DNA of 64,000 bases from Lentinus brumalis (Eukaryota > Basidiomycota > Agaricomycetes > Polyporales > Polyporaceae): NCBI GenBank assembly GCA_001792895.1, contig MARA01000007.1, positions 248,001-312,000 on the forward strand, given 5' to 3'. Positions 23,478 through 35,677 of the stretch are shown piece by piece. The notes under the pieces are model-generated. The model worked only from the letters and a program-made list of their open reading frames with translations, had not been told where the DNA came from and did no database searches. How positions within the stretch are numbered: position 1 is the stretch's first letter; each line of letters opens with the position of its first letter. The position numbers were made by a program, and so were the translations under genes.

Positions 23478-23826
23478 GCGGGAGAAATAGAAGATAGAGG
23501 CGATGGCTGATGTCACTTAGTACTGAGGCCTGAGGGATGTGCAGAGCTGTGCAGAGAGCTGTGCGAAGAGTGTGCGTCGTCGACGCTCGTTCCCATAGAT
23601 CGGGAATGTCCGTGATCTTGCCATGCCTCGAGCTCCGGCTTCTCTCACAACGTGCCAATTATGGCAGCCTCGTGACCACAGCTCGAAGTGGCCGCACGAC
23701 ATGACCTTGACACCGCGGCGCGATCGTGAGGCAGTGGCGGCGTGCCCTGCTGGCAGAGATGTCTTCAATATTGCGATGGCACGACAGATAAGACGCAGAC
23801 ACCTCTACGCCGTTGTCCGCCCACGC

Positions 23827-25771
23827 CTACCATCCTGTGAACAATTTGGACGTCTCCACCCCGCTCACCACCAGCTCGGACTGCTCTGGGGACAACACTC
23901 TGAACCCGACGTCAGCGCGCCCGTCCTGTCGCACCGAACCATCCTCGAGCAGCACGATCCCCGGTTTGCGCCGCTGTTCCCCGCCGTACTGTGCCTCCTC
24001 GTAAGCGCGACAACTTCCTAGCCTGAGCGACGGACGACGCTTACCTCTACGAGAGCGGATAGGAACTGTTCCACCGGCTTCACGTACCACCGTCTCATCC
24101 CGCCAGTTTCGGTGCGTTCATACCAGCCAAGGTGCCCACCTCCCTGTGTGACAGCGAGAACGACAAACGGACTCCGCTCTACCTATAGAATGCATCGAGG
24201 GAGACGTCAGGACGCGCCGTACATATGCAAGGAAAGTGGTGCCTTTACACGGAGACTCACCTCGCTCGTAGGCAGACTATCGGCCCCAGTGATTGGGTCA
24301 TCTATGCTGTTGATAGCCAAACAAGGAACTCTTATGTCCGGGATGACCTTGCACGAGCTGATCTTGGCGTAGTAGTCCCACGCATCCGCAAACCCGTAGA
24401 GCGGTGCCATGATCAGCATGTCGTACTGCTTCAGCGTGATCCTACGCCGGCCGAGAACGTCCTCCAGCGTCGCACGCGAGACGGGGAGCTCGGCATCCTC
24501 CAGGAAGACACGCCGGTGGAGACGCAGCAGAGAACGCAACGCGCCCCCGAGCACGTACCAGTATACGAATCTACCGAAGATGGTGCTGGGCATGAACGCA
24601 GCCCCGGCCAGGAAGTTCCATGGATTTGCGATGACCACGAGGCCTTGCAGGGGGCAGTCCTCGCCCTCTTCTCCGACGTATTTTGTGAGGATGTTGGCCC
24701 CGAGCGAGAACCCTGACGTCAACGGGAACGCATCCTCAGTCGCGGAGCCGATGCTAAGAGATGAGGTGCACTCACCACATCCATAGATCTTACACTGCGG
24801 GAAGGTGTGACATATCCACAAGATAACGTTCCGGACGTCGTCTGACGACCCCGCCTGCGATCAAGCACGGCAAGATGAGAGACTCAGCATACCTTTCTCG
24901 GGTCGCAGAGAGGTGACAGCAACGTACATGGTAAAGCCGAGGGGTAACGACTGGGGAGCCATTGCATCCACGGAAGTTGAGCACGACTGCACGAAAGCCG
25001 AGGCCGCCCGATGCCCTGTCGGGCATCACCCTCGAGAGGACGGCCCGGATGTACGCCTCATGTGAGCCTCCAGTGAGCCCGTGGGTGACGAAGAGGACGT
25101 TCTCCCCTTGTGCAATCGGGTGACTGCGCAGAGGCGGCGTGATGTCGACGGCGACGATACCTGTCGATGTTCGAATGTTAATTGCCACCCGGGTACCCCG
25201 GTACTCAGGATATACCATACCTTTATCCGGCAGCTCGAGAAACTTGCTAGGCGGGAGTCAACGCGACGTGAGTTTATGGACTCAGGGATGCGGAAGTGGA
25301 GGAGCACGCACCGCTCGTACACGATAGGGTCGACTTTGCTAAAATCCGCGATAGATGAATACATGGTGTGGGCATCCCCGCTATACACTCGATATCAGTC
25401 AGTACCGGGCCCCCACAAACAGAACACAGAGGGTGTGCACCTGGGTAGCCACCACGGGCTGTTGAACTTGGAGTTGGGCCAGAGTGCGGGAACCTTGTCG
25501 ACAACGAGGTCCGCGAGGGTGCTCTCAGGACCACCGCCTTCTCTCCGCAGGGCAGCCGAGTCTGGAGACATGTAAAGCGTGACGAACGGCCGATGTTCTC
25601 CGCTCAGATACCCCCATATTGTCCGAATGGCGGAGAGGATACCCAGGACGACTCCTCTGATTAGAACGCGGATGTCGTCGCGGAAGGCTGCGAAGTGCCA
25701 GAGGTGACAACGGAGTTAGATTATTTGGGCGATGACAAAATGACAGATGGACTCTGGATGGACTTACCCAT
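23827..25771 (-). CDS. Alpha/beta hydrolase, EHT1/EEB1/ABHD3 type (frameshift near 25545)
   Basis: Fungal members make or hydrolyse medium-chain esters. The start is the ATG at 25771, followed after one G by a GTAAGT intron; exon 2 then reads AFRDDIRVLIRG with a hydrophobic anchor. Downstream are FVTLYMSP, TLADLVVDKVPALW, NSPWWLPSGD, ADFSKVDPIVYER, THGLTGGSHEAY, NFRGCNGSPVVTP, the nucleophile elbow GFSLGAN, NSIDDPITG (acid) and GGHLGW (catalytic His). Family members normally carry GHLQT after WWLP; here the corresponding residues are GDAHTMYSS. Between FVTLYMSPDSAALR and GEGGGPESTL the frame slips by one extra base near 25545. An alternative intron at this point was considered but does not keep frame from the start. 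Six short introns. Confidence 0.78.
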
Positions 25772-26450
25772 GACTTGATACTAAGTCAGATGCCAGAGAA
25801 GGCAGCTGGACAGAGTCAACAGGTCGAGTCAGACGAGGCTGTCGCTACGATCCGCTGGCACGGCGTGAGAACATGAGGATTGTCGGCGCAGCTCGGTTGT
25901 TCGGAGGGCGGGCTGACTGTTAAGGAAAGGTCACTAGGTTTTCTTGACTGCTTTCGCACCATGGTGATTGGAGCCCAGGCAAGACAAATGGTTGATGTCG
26001 CGAAGGCTCGCACGTGCGCGCTAACGACTCGCAGCTCGGGAAGTTCGGAATACTTGCGGCGGAGGAGGTCGTGCTTGAGATCACCGCGGTGAAAGGCCTA
26101 GGTGAGGTGACGTAGTAGGATGAGCATGTGGAAGAGAGTAAGACGCAGTGATGCCCGCGTGCGGCATAACCGGCGGCCCGTGGTCGGACGGATGGAGCGG
26201 AAGGGTCGTGCAAGGCATCAGAACTCAGGACTTAATAGGGATCGGCGACTGCGTTAGAGATGGACACGAGTGATAGACAGACCGAGACTACGTGAAGGTC
26301 GAGCGTGCGATATCATAGGATACAGCCGCTGCGTTAGCGCGCGAGAGAATTGAAGCACTTCGAGGCATGTATGGCGAGGACAGATGGCCCGCGGCGAATG
26401 CGATGGAGGCTCGTGGTGATCCATGACAACGACATATAGACTATGGTTCT
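25772..26450. other. Intergenic, no gene seen
   Basis: Only short overlapping frames without motifs. It contains the promoter of the alpha/beta hydrolase on the minus strand. Confidence 0.5.
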
Positions 26451-27882
26451 TCATCGCCGTTCAATTGACCTGCGCAAATCCGCCTCGATCGGCTGATTTC
26501 CCTTCCCTGCATTAGGACTGACTGGATAATGCGACCCAAGTAAGTTGAACACTCCATCGAGAATCGTGACACGATGGAGAGTATGCACGTACTGATACCA
26601 CTTCAGCGTCACCGGCACACCGGTCTCTCGTAGCTTCGGCAAGCGGTCAAGAAGTAGACGTTCCAACATCCCTTTATCGCGTGGAAGATCACCAAGTGGA
26701 CATGGCAGCTGGAATGATACTGATCCGAGTTTTGGAAAACTGGTCAGGAGCTCATCCACCTTCGACCGTAGCTCAAGGAAGAAATGCCCCCTTCTGCCGC
26801 TCCCGAGGTTCCCAATCCGAAACGAGACGGTTTGTAGAGCGTCCGGCCGCAGATGTGTGAGGACAGGCACGATGTACCCCGAAGCGGCGGAGGTGTCTTT
26901 TCCTGGTATGCTCGACCTCGATATGTACATGTGTAGCTCTTGCAACGATGAGAAGTAATTGATCTGGGCTAAGAGTGGGCCTGGGGCATCTGCATCAGTG
27001 CCGAATCTTCTCTGATAAGTGGGCAAAAATTGCAATCACCGTAGTTGGAGCCTAATGGACCAGGGCGGTCGCCGTGAAACTGAAGAGAAAGCTGCTTGAC
27101 TGACGTGCCAAACGGACACTCAGGTAGCAGATTACAGCAGAACTCGCCCTAGCGCGTATCAATGGAAGACGTCGAGCGAGAGAGAGCACCACGGGAGTGG
27201 TTGCCCTTACCTTCAACACGAGTGTCTTGAGCTCAGCACATGCCCCCGGTCGGCGAATGGCTCTGAGATGCAGCATACCTGACTCGGTGATATCGGGATA
27301 CCTCGTCATGTCAAGAAACAGCACGGAGAGCTTGGGTAGTGACCAAACGAGCCGAAATGTCTCCAACCACATCGCGGTGGTCGGGCTTCGGATTGCCGGA
27401 TAATGTATAGCGAGTTGTGTGATATCTCTAGCCACCAACGAATGGTAGCGGGGAGGATAGATCCATTGCTCTGAGTTGGAAAGGTCATATGCGAGCAGTC
27501 GTAGATAACGGAGGGGTTTGAGGAGTCTAGCATGGACGAAGGGGATGTAGGTGCCGTCGGCCTTGGGCTTGATCACAAGCTCGCGAACCATGTGAGCGAG
27601 GGGCGGATTTTCTGTGATCGAACGGACGAAGAGGTCAGCTTGCAGAGGCCGTTTGAGCATAATTGTGTGATAAAGGATGCGACGTGCACGAGGGAGCCAC
27701 GCAGAGCAGACAGAAGTGTAGCGTACGACTCGGGAATCTGTAGGCTGGCCGCTCGAGTCCCGAGTCAGACTGCACCTCAAGGCCAAGCTCCGCCAATCGT
27801 AACCCATCCACCAAGATTCAGAATCAAGAGTGAAGTCGATGACAAGCTCGCATAGTTCAATTGGCAGGCGGGAGTTCTGCAT
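26451..27882 (-). CDS. F-box-like protein, copy 2
   Basis: A paralogue of 22208-23477 with the same opening: MQNSRLPIELCELVID, CSAWLPRARR, FVRSITENPPLAHMVREL, YIPFVHARL, YPPRYHSLVARD and LVWSLPKLSVL. The first exon starts at 27882 and ends near 27210 after LKTLVLK. A middle exon crosses about 27040-27150, and the last exon covers 27005-26451 (SSLQELHMYIS through the C-terminus RRSIERR). The C-terminal exon is longer than in copy 1. The two genes lie 3 kb apart in the same orientation with the hydrolase between them, which suggests a local duplication. Confidence 0.68.
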
Positions 27883-28899
27883 GGTGGATCGGAGGCGGAA
27901 GAGAGTACTTAAGTATGGACTCGAGACGGAGCGGGCTACTTATCAGAGAGCCACGTGGCGGCGCTAACGGCACTGAACCTCCGATTCCATATTCTTCCGA
28001 ATCTTCGTGCTCTCTTGTTTCTGCTTTTGTATCCCGCTCGCGCTTTGAGCCCTCTCGACGTCGTTTCCGGCTCAGGCGGTCCTACCAATATTTTCCAGGA
28101 CTTTTGGAAAGTGCCGTACAGGTGCGTCATGAATTATCGACATATCGTCACCGATTAAGTCAGGGTAAGCCACCACAGGGCCCGGGTCCTTAGTACACTG
28201 TAAGTTACACCCATACCACCACCGCAACGTCACTTAACCTCGAAGCAAAGGCGGATCTGCACACTGCATGCTCAAGCTCATGAGATTTGGCTGGAAGCTT
28301 GAGGCTGGGAGATCGCCGGTAGTTACTAGTCGCTGGTACGTTGAATCTCGAAAGCCAGAGCTGCCGAAATCGAGCATGAGTACTTGCGGTAGATGAGGAG
28401 CAACTCACGGGTGAGGCAATTGAGGCTAACATGTATCAGGCACTCACTGTGCCATTTCAAGGCCTTTCATAGCACTTCCTTCTCACGGGGAAGATCACCG
28501 TGCCTGGCGGTGAGGTGGCACTTCGATCCTGGAGTGCTCACCTGCGGTCAGTGTTGTGCCCTCCGCCCATCCGCACCGTGTGCTGCACCTTCTTCTGACT
28601 ACGTGGGCTGTGTGGTCGTGTACTATAGGTCAGCGTTTTCTGCCATGTCCGACGCCGCTCGACTCGAACCTAACGCTGACTTTGATCTAACAGCTAGTTG
28701 GTACGGTTCCGAAAACCCTTCACCTTTCCAAGCCAGGTTACGCCGTGTCAAGCTGTCAAGTATAAGGCCGTCCCGCGGAGTTGGTGAATAGAGTGTTCAC
28801 TCGAACTGGTGATGACCTGAGGTAACTTCCCCACGTGCGAGCTCTTCCCTTACTGACAGATGATTGGACTTGCAGGCCCTGTTCGCGTAGGACGTCAAC
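27883..28899. other. Intergenic, no confident gene
   Basis: Contains the promoters of F-box copy 2 (minus) and the P450 (plus). A minus-strand frame at 28205-28432 and a plus-strand frame at 28393-28791 carry no recognisable motif. Confidence 0.5.
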
Positions 28900-31875
28900 A
28901 TGTCCATCCCTTTCTACTTAGGGATCTCCGCTCTCGTTTCCGTGGGGGCACTAGCTCTAGGCTTCCTCCCTCAATTCTTCAGAAAGTCTCCCATAGCCAA
29001 CTTGCCCGGACCTCCAGCTGGCTCCGTGCTTTTCGGTGGGTGTCGTGTCTGTAGTCTCCCCGACCGAACGACTTATATGTTCCTGCCCCCGAAGGTAATG
29101 TACCCCAGGTCATGGACCCACGCACCGCTGGTGAATTCACAGCAAGCCTGTGCGAGACGTATGGCCCAGTCCATCAGATCCATGGCGCTCTCGGCGTAAG
29201 TCACTGTCTTATCCTGTGTGTATTCTAGTTATCTGAGTTCGACCGACCCACTAGGAGCGACTCCTCCACGTGTTCGACCCGAGAGCTCTCCATAGTATCC
29301 TCGTCGCAGATATGGAGCATTTCCCGAAGGAACTTGCGCCGATCAAGTATGTGCTTCTTTAGCAGTCCGACGTTATCTCGCTCACTCGTTTTCGTACTTA
29401 AACAGCGCTCTCCGTTTCCTGCTCGGACCTGGCATGTTAGGGTCGGAGGGTCTGCAGCACCGCCGGCAGCGGAAGCTGCTCAACTCCGCCTTCTCTCAGG
29501 CACATCTACGAAATATGATACCGATGATGTATGAAGTTGGGGACAAGGTACGCTTATGCAGATGTCTTCCTGCACGCTATCGCAAGCTGATCCTCTCGCA
29601 GCTCCGAGGAGCCATGGCAGAACACGTCAAAACGAAGGCTGAAGAGCTCGACGTCAATGCATGGATGGCGAAGACATCGCTTGACATTCTTGGTCACGCG
29701 TTCCTCGGATATTCTTTCGGCAGTTTCGTCGAGGACTCGAGAGATTCACTTGGCGAGTCTATCAAAAGTTTCTTGTACGTGGTCCTCTTTCCGCATCTCT
29801 TGCCTACCTCACAGAGGCGCGATAGCGCCGTGTTCGGGAAAGTCTCGCTCGTTGCCTTCCTCGTACCCTCGCTGTCGAACTTCCTGCCTGAATCCCTCAT
29901 ACGTATGCTGTTCCGCGTCTTCCCTTTCTCTGCCAACCTCCACCGATTGCTCGACATCTCGGACACGATGCGACGTCGTGCAACAGAAATCGTTCACGTG
30001 AAGAAGGCAGCGCTCAATAAAGGCGACGAAGAGCTCCTACGACGAGTAGGAGAGGGCAAGGATATCATGAGCCTGCTCTGTACGTTCACCTCGCGACTGT
30101 CCAGTGCTTTCTGGGCTCTTGCTAACTACTAGCACTCTACCTAGTGAAGTATAACATGATAGCTTCAGAAGGCGACAAGATCAGCGATGACGAAGTTATC
30201 GCACAGGTGTCGTAAGTAGTCCGTACTTCGCTCCGCCGCAGTTCTTCCCGAGCCGAGCGACGTAATGATTTTGCAATGTACCGTAGGACAATCATTCTCG
30301 CTGGCCTCGACACGACCTCAAACGCGCTCTCGCATATCCTGCACGTTCTCGCCCAAAATACGACAGCTCAGGAACAAGTCCGGGCTGAGCTACTGGCAGC
30401 ACAGCGTCCTAGCGTCGTGGGGCGCTCCACCTCTAGTATTCCACACGACGCACTCATGCGTCTACCCTATCTGGACGCTGTGTTCCGTGAGACCTTGCGT
30501 CTTTACCCGCCCGTTGGCTTCATGTCCCGCAGGTGAGCCTTTCACACCCACCATGAATCTGCTTCTTCGCTCATTGGTACCATCATTCGCGGGCAGAGCT
30601 GCCAAGGATATCGTACTTCCTCTCACCTGGCCCGTGTGTGGGAAGGACGGGTCTATGATGCACGAAGTGGTCATACCGAAAGGAACCCTTGTCGTGCCAA
30701 ACTTGCAGGCGTGTAACCGTAATCAAGCGCTCTGGGGTGACGATGCTCTTGAATGGCGACCGGAGCGTTGGATGGAGGAACTCCCCAGAGAGGTTTACGA
30801 AGCACATATCCCCGGGATATATTCCAACCTGTCAGCCATTCGTTGCTTCTGAGACCGAGCTTCCGGACTGACTGCATATCTCAGGATGACCTTCTCTGGT
30901 GGAGGACGGTCTTGTATGTGAGTTGGCGGATTTGTCCGTACAGCCTAACACGTGGACACTGACCTCTCCTCCGAATCAGCGGAGTCAAATTCGCCGAGCG
31001 CGAGACGAGTGAGCTCAAGTTGTCTATGGGTCACACGCCACGAGCTCTGCTGACGATACCACGGCAGAGATTGTGCTCTCTATCTTGCTCACGGCGTTCA
31101 AGTTTGAATTGACGGACAAGCTCGTCGTGTGGAACTTCTCCGTAGTGGACTATCCGACGATGGGCGAGAGCAGCACGAAACCTGAGTTGTTGCTCAAGGT
31201 CTCTCCCCTGCTCGCCGCGCCCGCAACCGACAAGGACTCGCCTGTTGCTCCTAATGCCTCATCCTCGGATACATCCGTCACAGCACACTCCTTCATCGAC
31301 AAGGGCGTCGGCGGCAGCAAGACAATTATGCGTGTGCATCACGGTGCCGTAGATCAGACAATGGTCACGACGGGCTCGCTGTTGACGGTCATGAAGCACG
31401 TCAAGGCCGTCCTGGAAGGCATGGGTGTCGAAGTCATCATCGAGGGCGGCTACAAGTACAGATGCACTCGACCCAAGAGGACGCACGTCGGGTTGGACAA
31501 CCCGGGAACCCCAGACGCATCTACTCCTCCACACCAAGTGTCGTCTTCTACGGAGCCTGTGGCGCGTTCAGACGCGGTGCGAGTCGCTGCCGCTGTCCCC
31601 GGGTCTACCCCGGGATCACTTTCACCCATCGGCGTCGCCGCTATTTATGGCGTCGCCCAGCAAGATGGTGGTGACGAGGTTCGCTTCGCAGTGGAGTTGA
31701 CGCGTCTAGCCCAGCTGGATGGCACGTACAGTCTGGATGTCCGTAGGCTGAAGGGAAACCTGCGTAGCTACACATTCCTGTACGATACTTTCCGACAGTG
31801 AGTAACCCAGAGTGCCCTTTGACCTTGTGGGTCGCTGACATGTGTCACTGCAGACGAGTCGATCTCCAGCGGTGA
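28900..31875 (+). CDS. Cytochrome P450 fused in frame to a kinase KA1-type domain
   Basis: A microsomal class-II P450 of fungal type. The start at 28900 gives MSIPFYLGISALVSVGALAL, a membrane anchor, then a proline-rich hinge (NLPGPP). Conserved elements are the I-helix AGLDTTSN (about 30299), ExxR as ETLR (about 30489), RPERW, and heme ligand FSGGGRSC (30892-30915), whose IGVKFA continuation begins after an intron at 30980. The normal P450 end, ELLLKVSPL, falls at about 31210. No stop follows. The same exon runs on to 31801 with residues homologous to the C-terminus of the KIN4-like kinase at 56751: VHHGAVDQT, VMKHVKAVLEGMG, YKYRC, GDEVRF, SLDVRRLKGNLRSY. A GTGAGT intron and a short last exon ending RVDLQR at 31875 also match the kinase gene. 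The kinase segment around its own internal intron is missing from the fusion. Substrate is unknown. The fusion is seen directly; its function is not. Confidence 0.85.
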
Positions 31876-31939
31876 AGGCACCACTACAGAAGCCAACGCT
31901 ACTACAGTGTTGCCGAGAGCGGCGATTTTGTTTACCACA

Positions 31940-32420
31940 GTGCACGGGGAGTGCGAACTCACAATAGGTCCTGATGATACTTGTCGAGACTCGGCTGTAC
32001 CCCACTCGCTCGGACAGCGGCGTCGGTGGTAGCAAGACCACCGTACGCGTGCACCCGGGTGCCGCGGTTTATACAGTTATTGTTGCAAGCTTTTCTTCGA
32101 GGGTTATGAAGCACGTCAAGGCCGTCCCAGAAGGACATCGTCAACGAGAACGATTAAGTGGGCAAGTACTGATGGCCGCATTCGACGACGAACGTGCGGA
32201 CCACGGGCGTAGATGCAGAGCAACTTGCTGACCCCATGCCGGGTCTACCTCCGAACCTGCTACGTCTATCGCTGCTGACCCTATCTATGGCGACAGCCAG
32301 CGTGATGAGGGTGACGAGTTTCGGTTCACCGTGCGGTTGACTCGGACACGTGTATCCCATATGTTGGAGGGCCAGCTGCGGAGCCACACTGCATCCTTGT
32401 ATGATGCTCTCCGAGAGTGA
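31940..32420 (+). pseudogene. Decayed second copy of the kinase KA1-type domain
   Basis: Just after the P450 fusion, two separated pieces again resemble the same kinase C-terminus. One encodes GVGGSKTTVRVHPGA and VMKHVKAVPEGH (about 32010-32140). The other encodes DPIYGDSQRDEGDEFRFTV and SLYDALRE (about 32275-32419) and ends at a GTGAGT like the conserved terminal intron. They are in different frames with stops between, and no last exon was found. IYGD agrees with the kinase, not the fusion (IYGV), so this is not simply a copy of the fusion's tail. Confidence 0.7.
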
Positions 32421-33097
32421 GTCATTCAGAAGTCTTCAGGTCATGGTAGTCACTGACATCCATCGCATACGCGTTCAATTGCCAGCCTGCGTGTCATCAA
32501 ACTTCGAAGTCGGTGAATGTTGACAACCGCCTGATTTCTCGCATTGTCGTCCATCCCACATTTCCCACCTATGATCTCAATCAGGTCAATTGAGACTTCC
32601 TGGCCGGGCCCGCAGGCCTCTTTACAGCGGCTGTCACACAGAAGCTTGGTGTACTCATGCAAATGCGACTGTCGTAGACACCCGTCTTCACCGAGTCCCA
32701 CTACCTCACGCCAATAGCGCTCATCCTCTCTACGACCGCCTCACGCATTCCTATCGCGTCATACGATGTCCAATGGGCACTCGCGGCATCTCGCTCGAGC
32801 CCAGAAGGTCAGCAAAGCTGACTAACGCGTGCTGGTGCGGAAGCCGGGTATGTCGACTATGCTTCCACCATCTCAGATATGTCAATGTGATCCTCTTGCG
32901 CTGACCCGTATACTCACGCGGATCAGGGGGCCGCCATTGTGACTGATTAGCATTCTTGGGCATCTGACAGTTGGCAATCAGATGCAATATTGCCGAACAA
33001 GCGTTCGCAGCAAATCCCAGTGGGCGACCCGCAAGACGGCAAGGCTCGCGCTTCTATATAATATACGGCGCGCATTCCCTCAGAAAGCCATCCCGCG
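32421..33097. other. Intergenic, no gene seen
   Basis: Separates the KA1 remnant from the carboxylesterase and should contain the latter's promoter. An AT-rich step (TATATAATATA) at about 33054-33064 lies 35-45 bp before the start codon and may be a TATA element. Confidence 0.45.
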
Positions 33098-35297
33098 ATG
33101 GTACCCTCCCCCACCCCTTCCCTCCTGCGCAGTCATGCGTTGCGTTCGTTCGCGGTCGCCGCGATCCTGTTCGCATGCGGGCCTTTGTCGGTCCTCGCGC
33201 AACCCCCGAGGTGAACGTTGGCGGGTCGACCATCACGGGCATAACCCAAATATTCCTGGGCGCGCTAGGCATCGACTTTTTCGGAGGTATGATATGCTTT
33301 GGTGGCGCGGTCAAGGTTCACTAAACCACATTTTCCTTTGTCCAGGAATTCCGTTCGCACAGCCCCCCGTCGGCAACTTGCGCTTCGCGCCGCCTGTACT
33401 CCTGGACACGCCTGGCAATGGTACCTTGGACGCGACACAGTTCGGGGCGCCTTGCGTGCAATTCAATGTACGTCCTGTCGTTCCCTACAGACTAGGCGTG
33501 GACAACACTGACATGTCATCCTGGTCGTCAGGTTTCTGGCGTTTCGGAGGATTGCCTCACCCTGAACATCTTCCGGCCCTCCGGGACCACCAGCATTGCC
33601 TCGCTGCCTGTCATGCTCTGGATTTATGGAGGAGGGTTCCTCGAAGGTGCCACCTCTGTGTACAACGCCAGCGCAATTATCGCTCAGAGCGTTCTGCGAG
33701 TGAGTGCGATCCTCCTTATGATACTGCAGCGTCCCACTGACTACCGTGCGCAGGGAACACCGGTTGTGTATGTCAGCCTGAATTACCGAGTGGGGCCGTT
33801 TGGCTTCCCTCAAGGCACGGAGGCCGACACCCGCAACGCACTGAACCTTGGGCTGAAGGACCAGCTCGTTGGTCTGCAGTGGGTTCAGAACCACATCAGC
33901 GCGTTTGGCGGTGATCCGGACAAGGTATGGTCATCCTCCACCGACAGGAGGCAGTAACCTCATCTGGGTGCTTGATATAGGTCACTATCTTCGGACAAAG
34001 CGCAGGCGCAATATCCATTGCGGACCTCTACCTCAATTCGGGTCTTGAGAACTTCGTTCGAGCGGCGGAAAGTTGGCATACAATCTCCTCGTGACATCCC
34101 ATCTGATATGCAGTTCTGCACAGATCTTCGAGTCGGGTTCCGCTGGGTCCCTACCTTTACTCAACGCGTCTCGTCGTGACGTAGTCTGGGACAAGTTTGT
34201 CTCCGACGTCCCCGCGTGCACCAATGCTACCGCGGGGCAAACATTCTCGTGCATGCAGAGCGTCGACACCGCATCGCTTCTGACTGCGTGGGAGGAGACA
34301 TCAGCGTTTTTCCCTGAGCCTTTCTTGTTCGCGCCTGTCATTGACGGTCCGGACGGCCTCATCCCAGATCTTCCCTCCAAGCTGATCGCAGCAGGGAAAT
34401 TCTCCAAGATTCCGTTCATTGCTGGGACGAACTTGGACGAAGGTGTGCCGATATGTCTAGATTACGGATGATGAGTAAGTGTTTCAGAGCTGACCTCGAG
34501 CTGCAGGCACCGACTTCACTCCGACCTTCATCTCGACGGAGGAGCAGGTCATCGAGTTCTTCACTATCTCCGACCAGCCATTCGCCGACCCCTCCCCGAG
34601 CTTCCTGCAAGACGTCGCGACTCTCACGCAGCTCTACCCAGACAACCCCGCGCTCGGGTCTCCCTTTGGTACTGGGAACGAGACATTCGGCCTCAGCAGC
34701 CAGTACAAGCGTGCTGCCGCTATCCTCGGAGACGCGTCATTCCAGGGCACACGACGCGCTTGGATCCAGGCTGCGAGCAGTGCAGGAGTCCCGACGTTCG
34801 GATACTACTTCACGGACCAGAACGCAGTCACGATCCCCTTCACAGGAGGTACGCGGTTCTCACCATTGATCTAGCACACCTCATATGGGCCGCTGATCCA
34901 CCTCCTTCACACTGGACAGTCGCCCACGCGTCAGAGATTGCATACGTCTACGGCCAGACGGCGCTGACGAGCCCCATCCCGGCCGTGCGTCTGCTCAGCG
35001 AAGCGATGGTTGACTACTGGATCTCGTTCGCGGTCAGCCTCACCCCCAACGACGGCAAGGGTCTCAATAGTACGTACTACGTACACCCGTCCGGCTTTTC
35101 TGACGATTCCGCTGACATCCGCGTTATCAGAAACCACTTGGCCTCAATACCAGCCGGGACAACAAGTCCTGCTGCAGTTCGATACTGGAAGCTTCACGCC
35201 TAACGCTACGACTCCCACCTTCGCGATCATTCCTGACGACTACCGCGCGCAGCAAATAGGCTTCATTATGTCGGTTGCTGGGGACTTTGGAGAGTAA
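33098..35297 (+). CDS. Secreted type-B carboxylesterase/lipase
   Basis: A hydrolase of the carboxylesterase/cholinesterase superfamily. The start at 33098 encodes MVPSPTPSLLRSHALRS followed by a hydrophobic stretch, a plausible signal peptide ending near ALA-Q. The mature protein has GIPFAQPPVG, EDCLTLNIFRP, IYGGGFLEG (oxyanion hole), FGQSAGA (nucleophile Ser), NLDEGTDF (Glu) and VAHASEI (His), a complete triad. It ends GDFGE at 35297, with about seven short introns. The signal peptide frame and the mature frame differ by one base at a five-C run (33203-33207); a sixth C would join them. Starting instead at an in-frame ATG at 33163 would drop the signal peptide. One splice site near 34070-34130 is unresolved. 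Confidence 0.85.
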
Positions 35298-35677
35298 AAA
35301 TGTGCTATGGTCTCTCAACGCATCTCCGAGTTGTTCGTAGGACCATGTCGATACCTAGTCCTACGGTCACTACTTACTCGCATCGGCTCTGGTAGTACAC
35401 ACATGACTCTTACGTCCCGCATTGCCAGTCCCATATCAATGTGACTGTCCTCGTGCCATGCTCGCTCGAACCCGAATCCGGAGTGCACTCTCTCACCTCC
35501 TTCGTCTCCGCCCCCACTCCGCATTTCTTAAATGCCATATCGCTCCCGCGTCCTGTTGGTTATCGCACTCGGCCTTACATCTCACAGTCCTTGTACACCA
35601 TGCGCTTCGTGCGTCATGCGCTTCAAGACCCCAAGGACGAAGAGAACCCAGTCGTTGACCCTCCCGAGTCCCACTCG
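35298..35677. other. Convergent intergenic region
   Basis: The 3' ends of the carboxylesterase (plus) and the first 7TM gene (minus) face each other here. Nothing else is supported. Confidence 0.5.
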
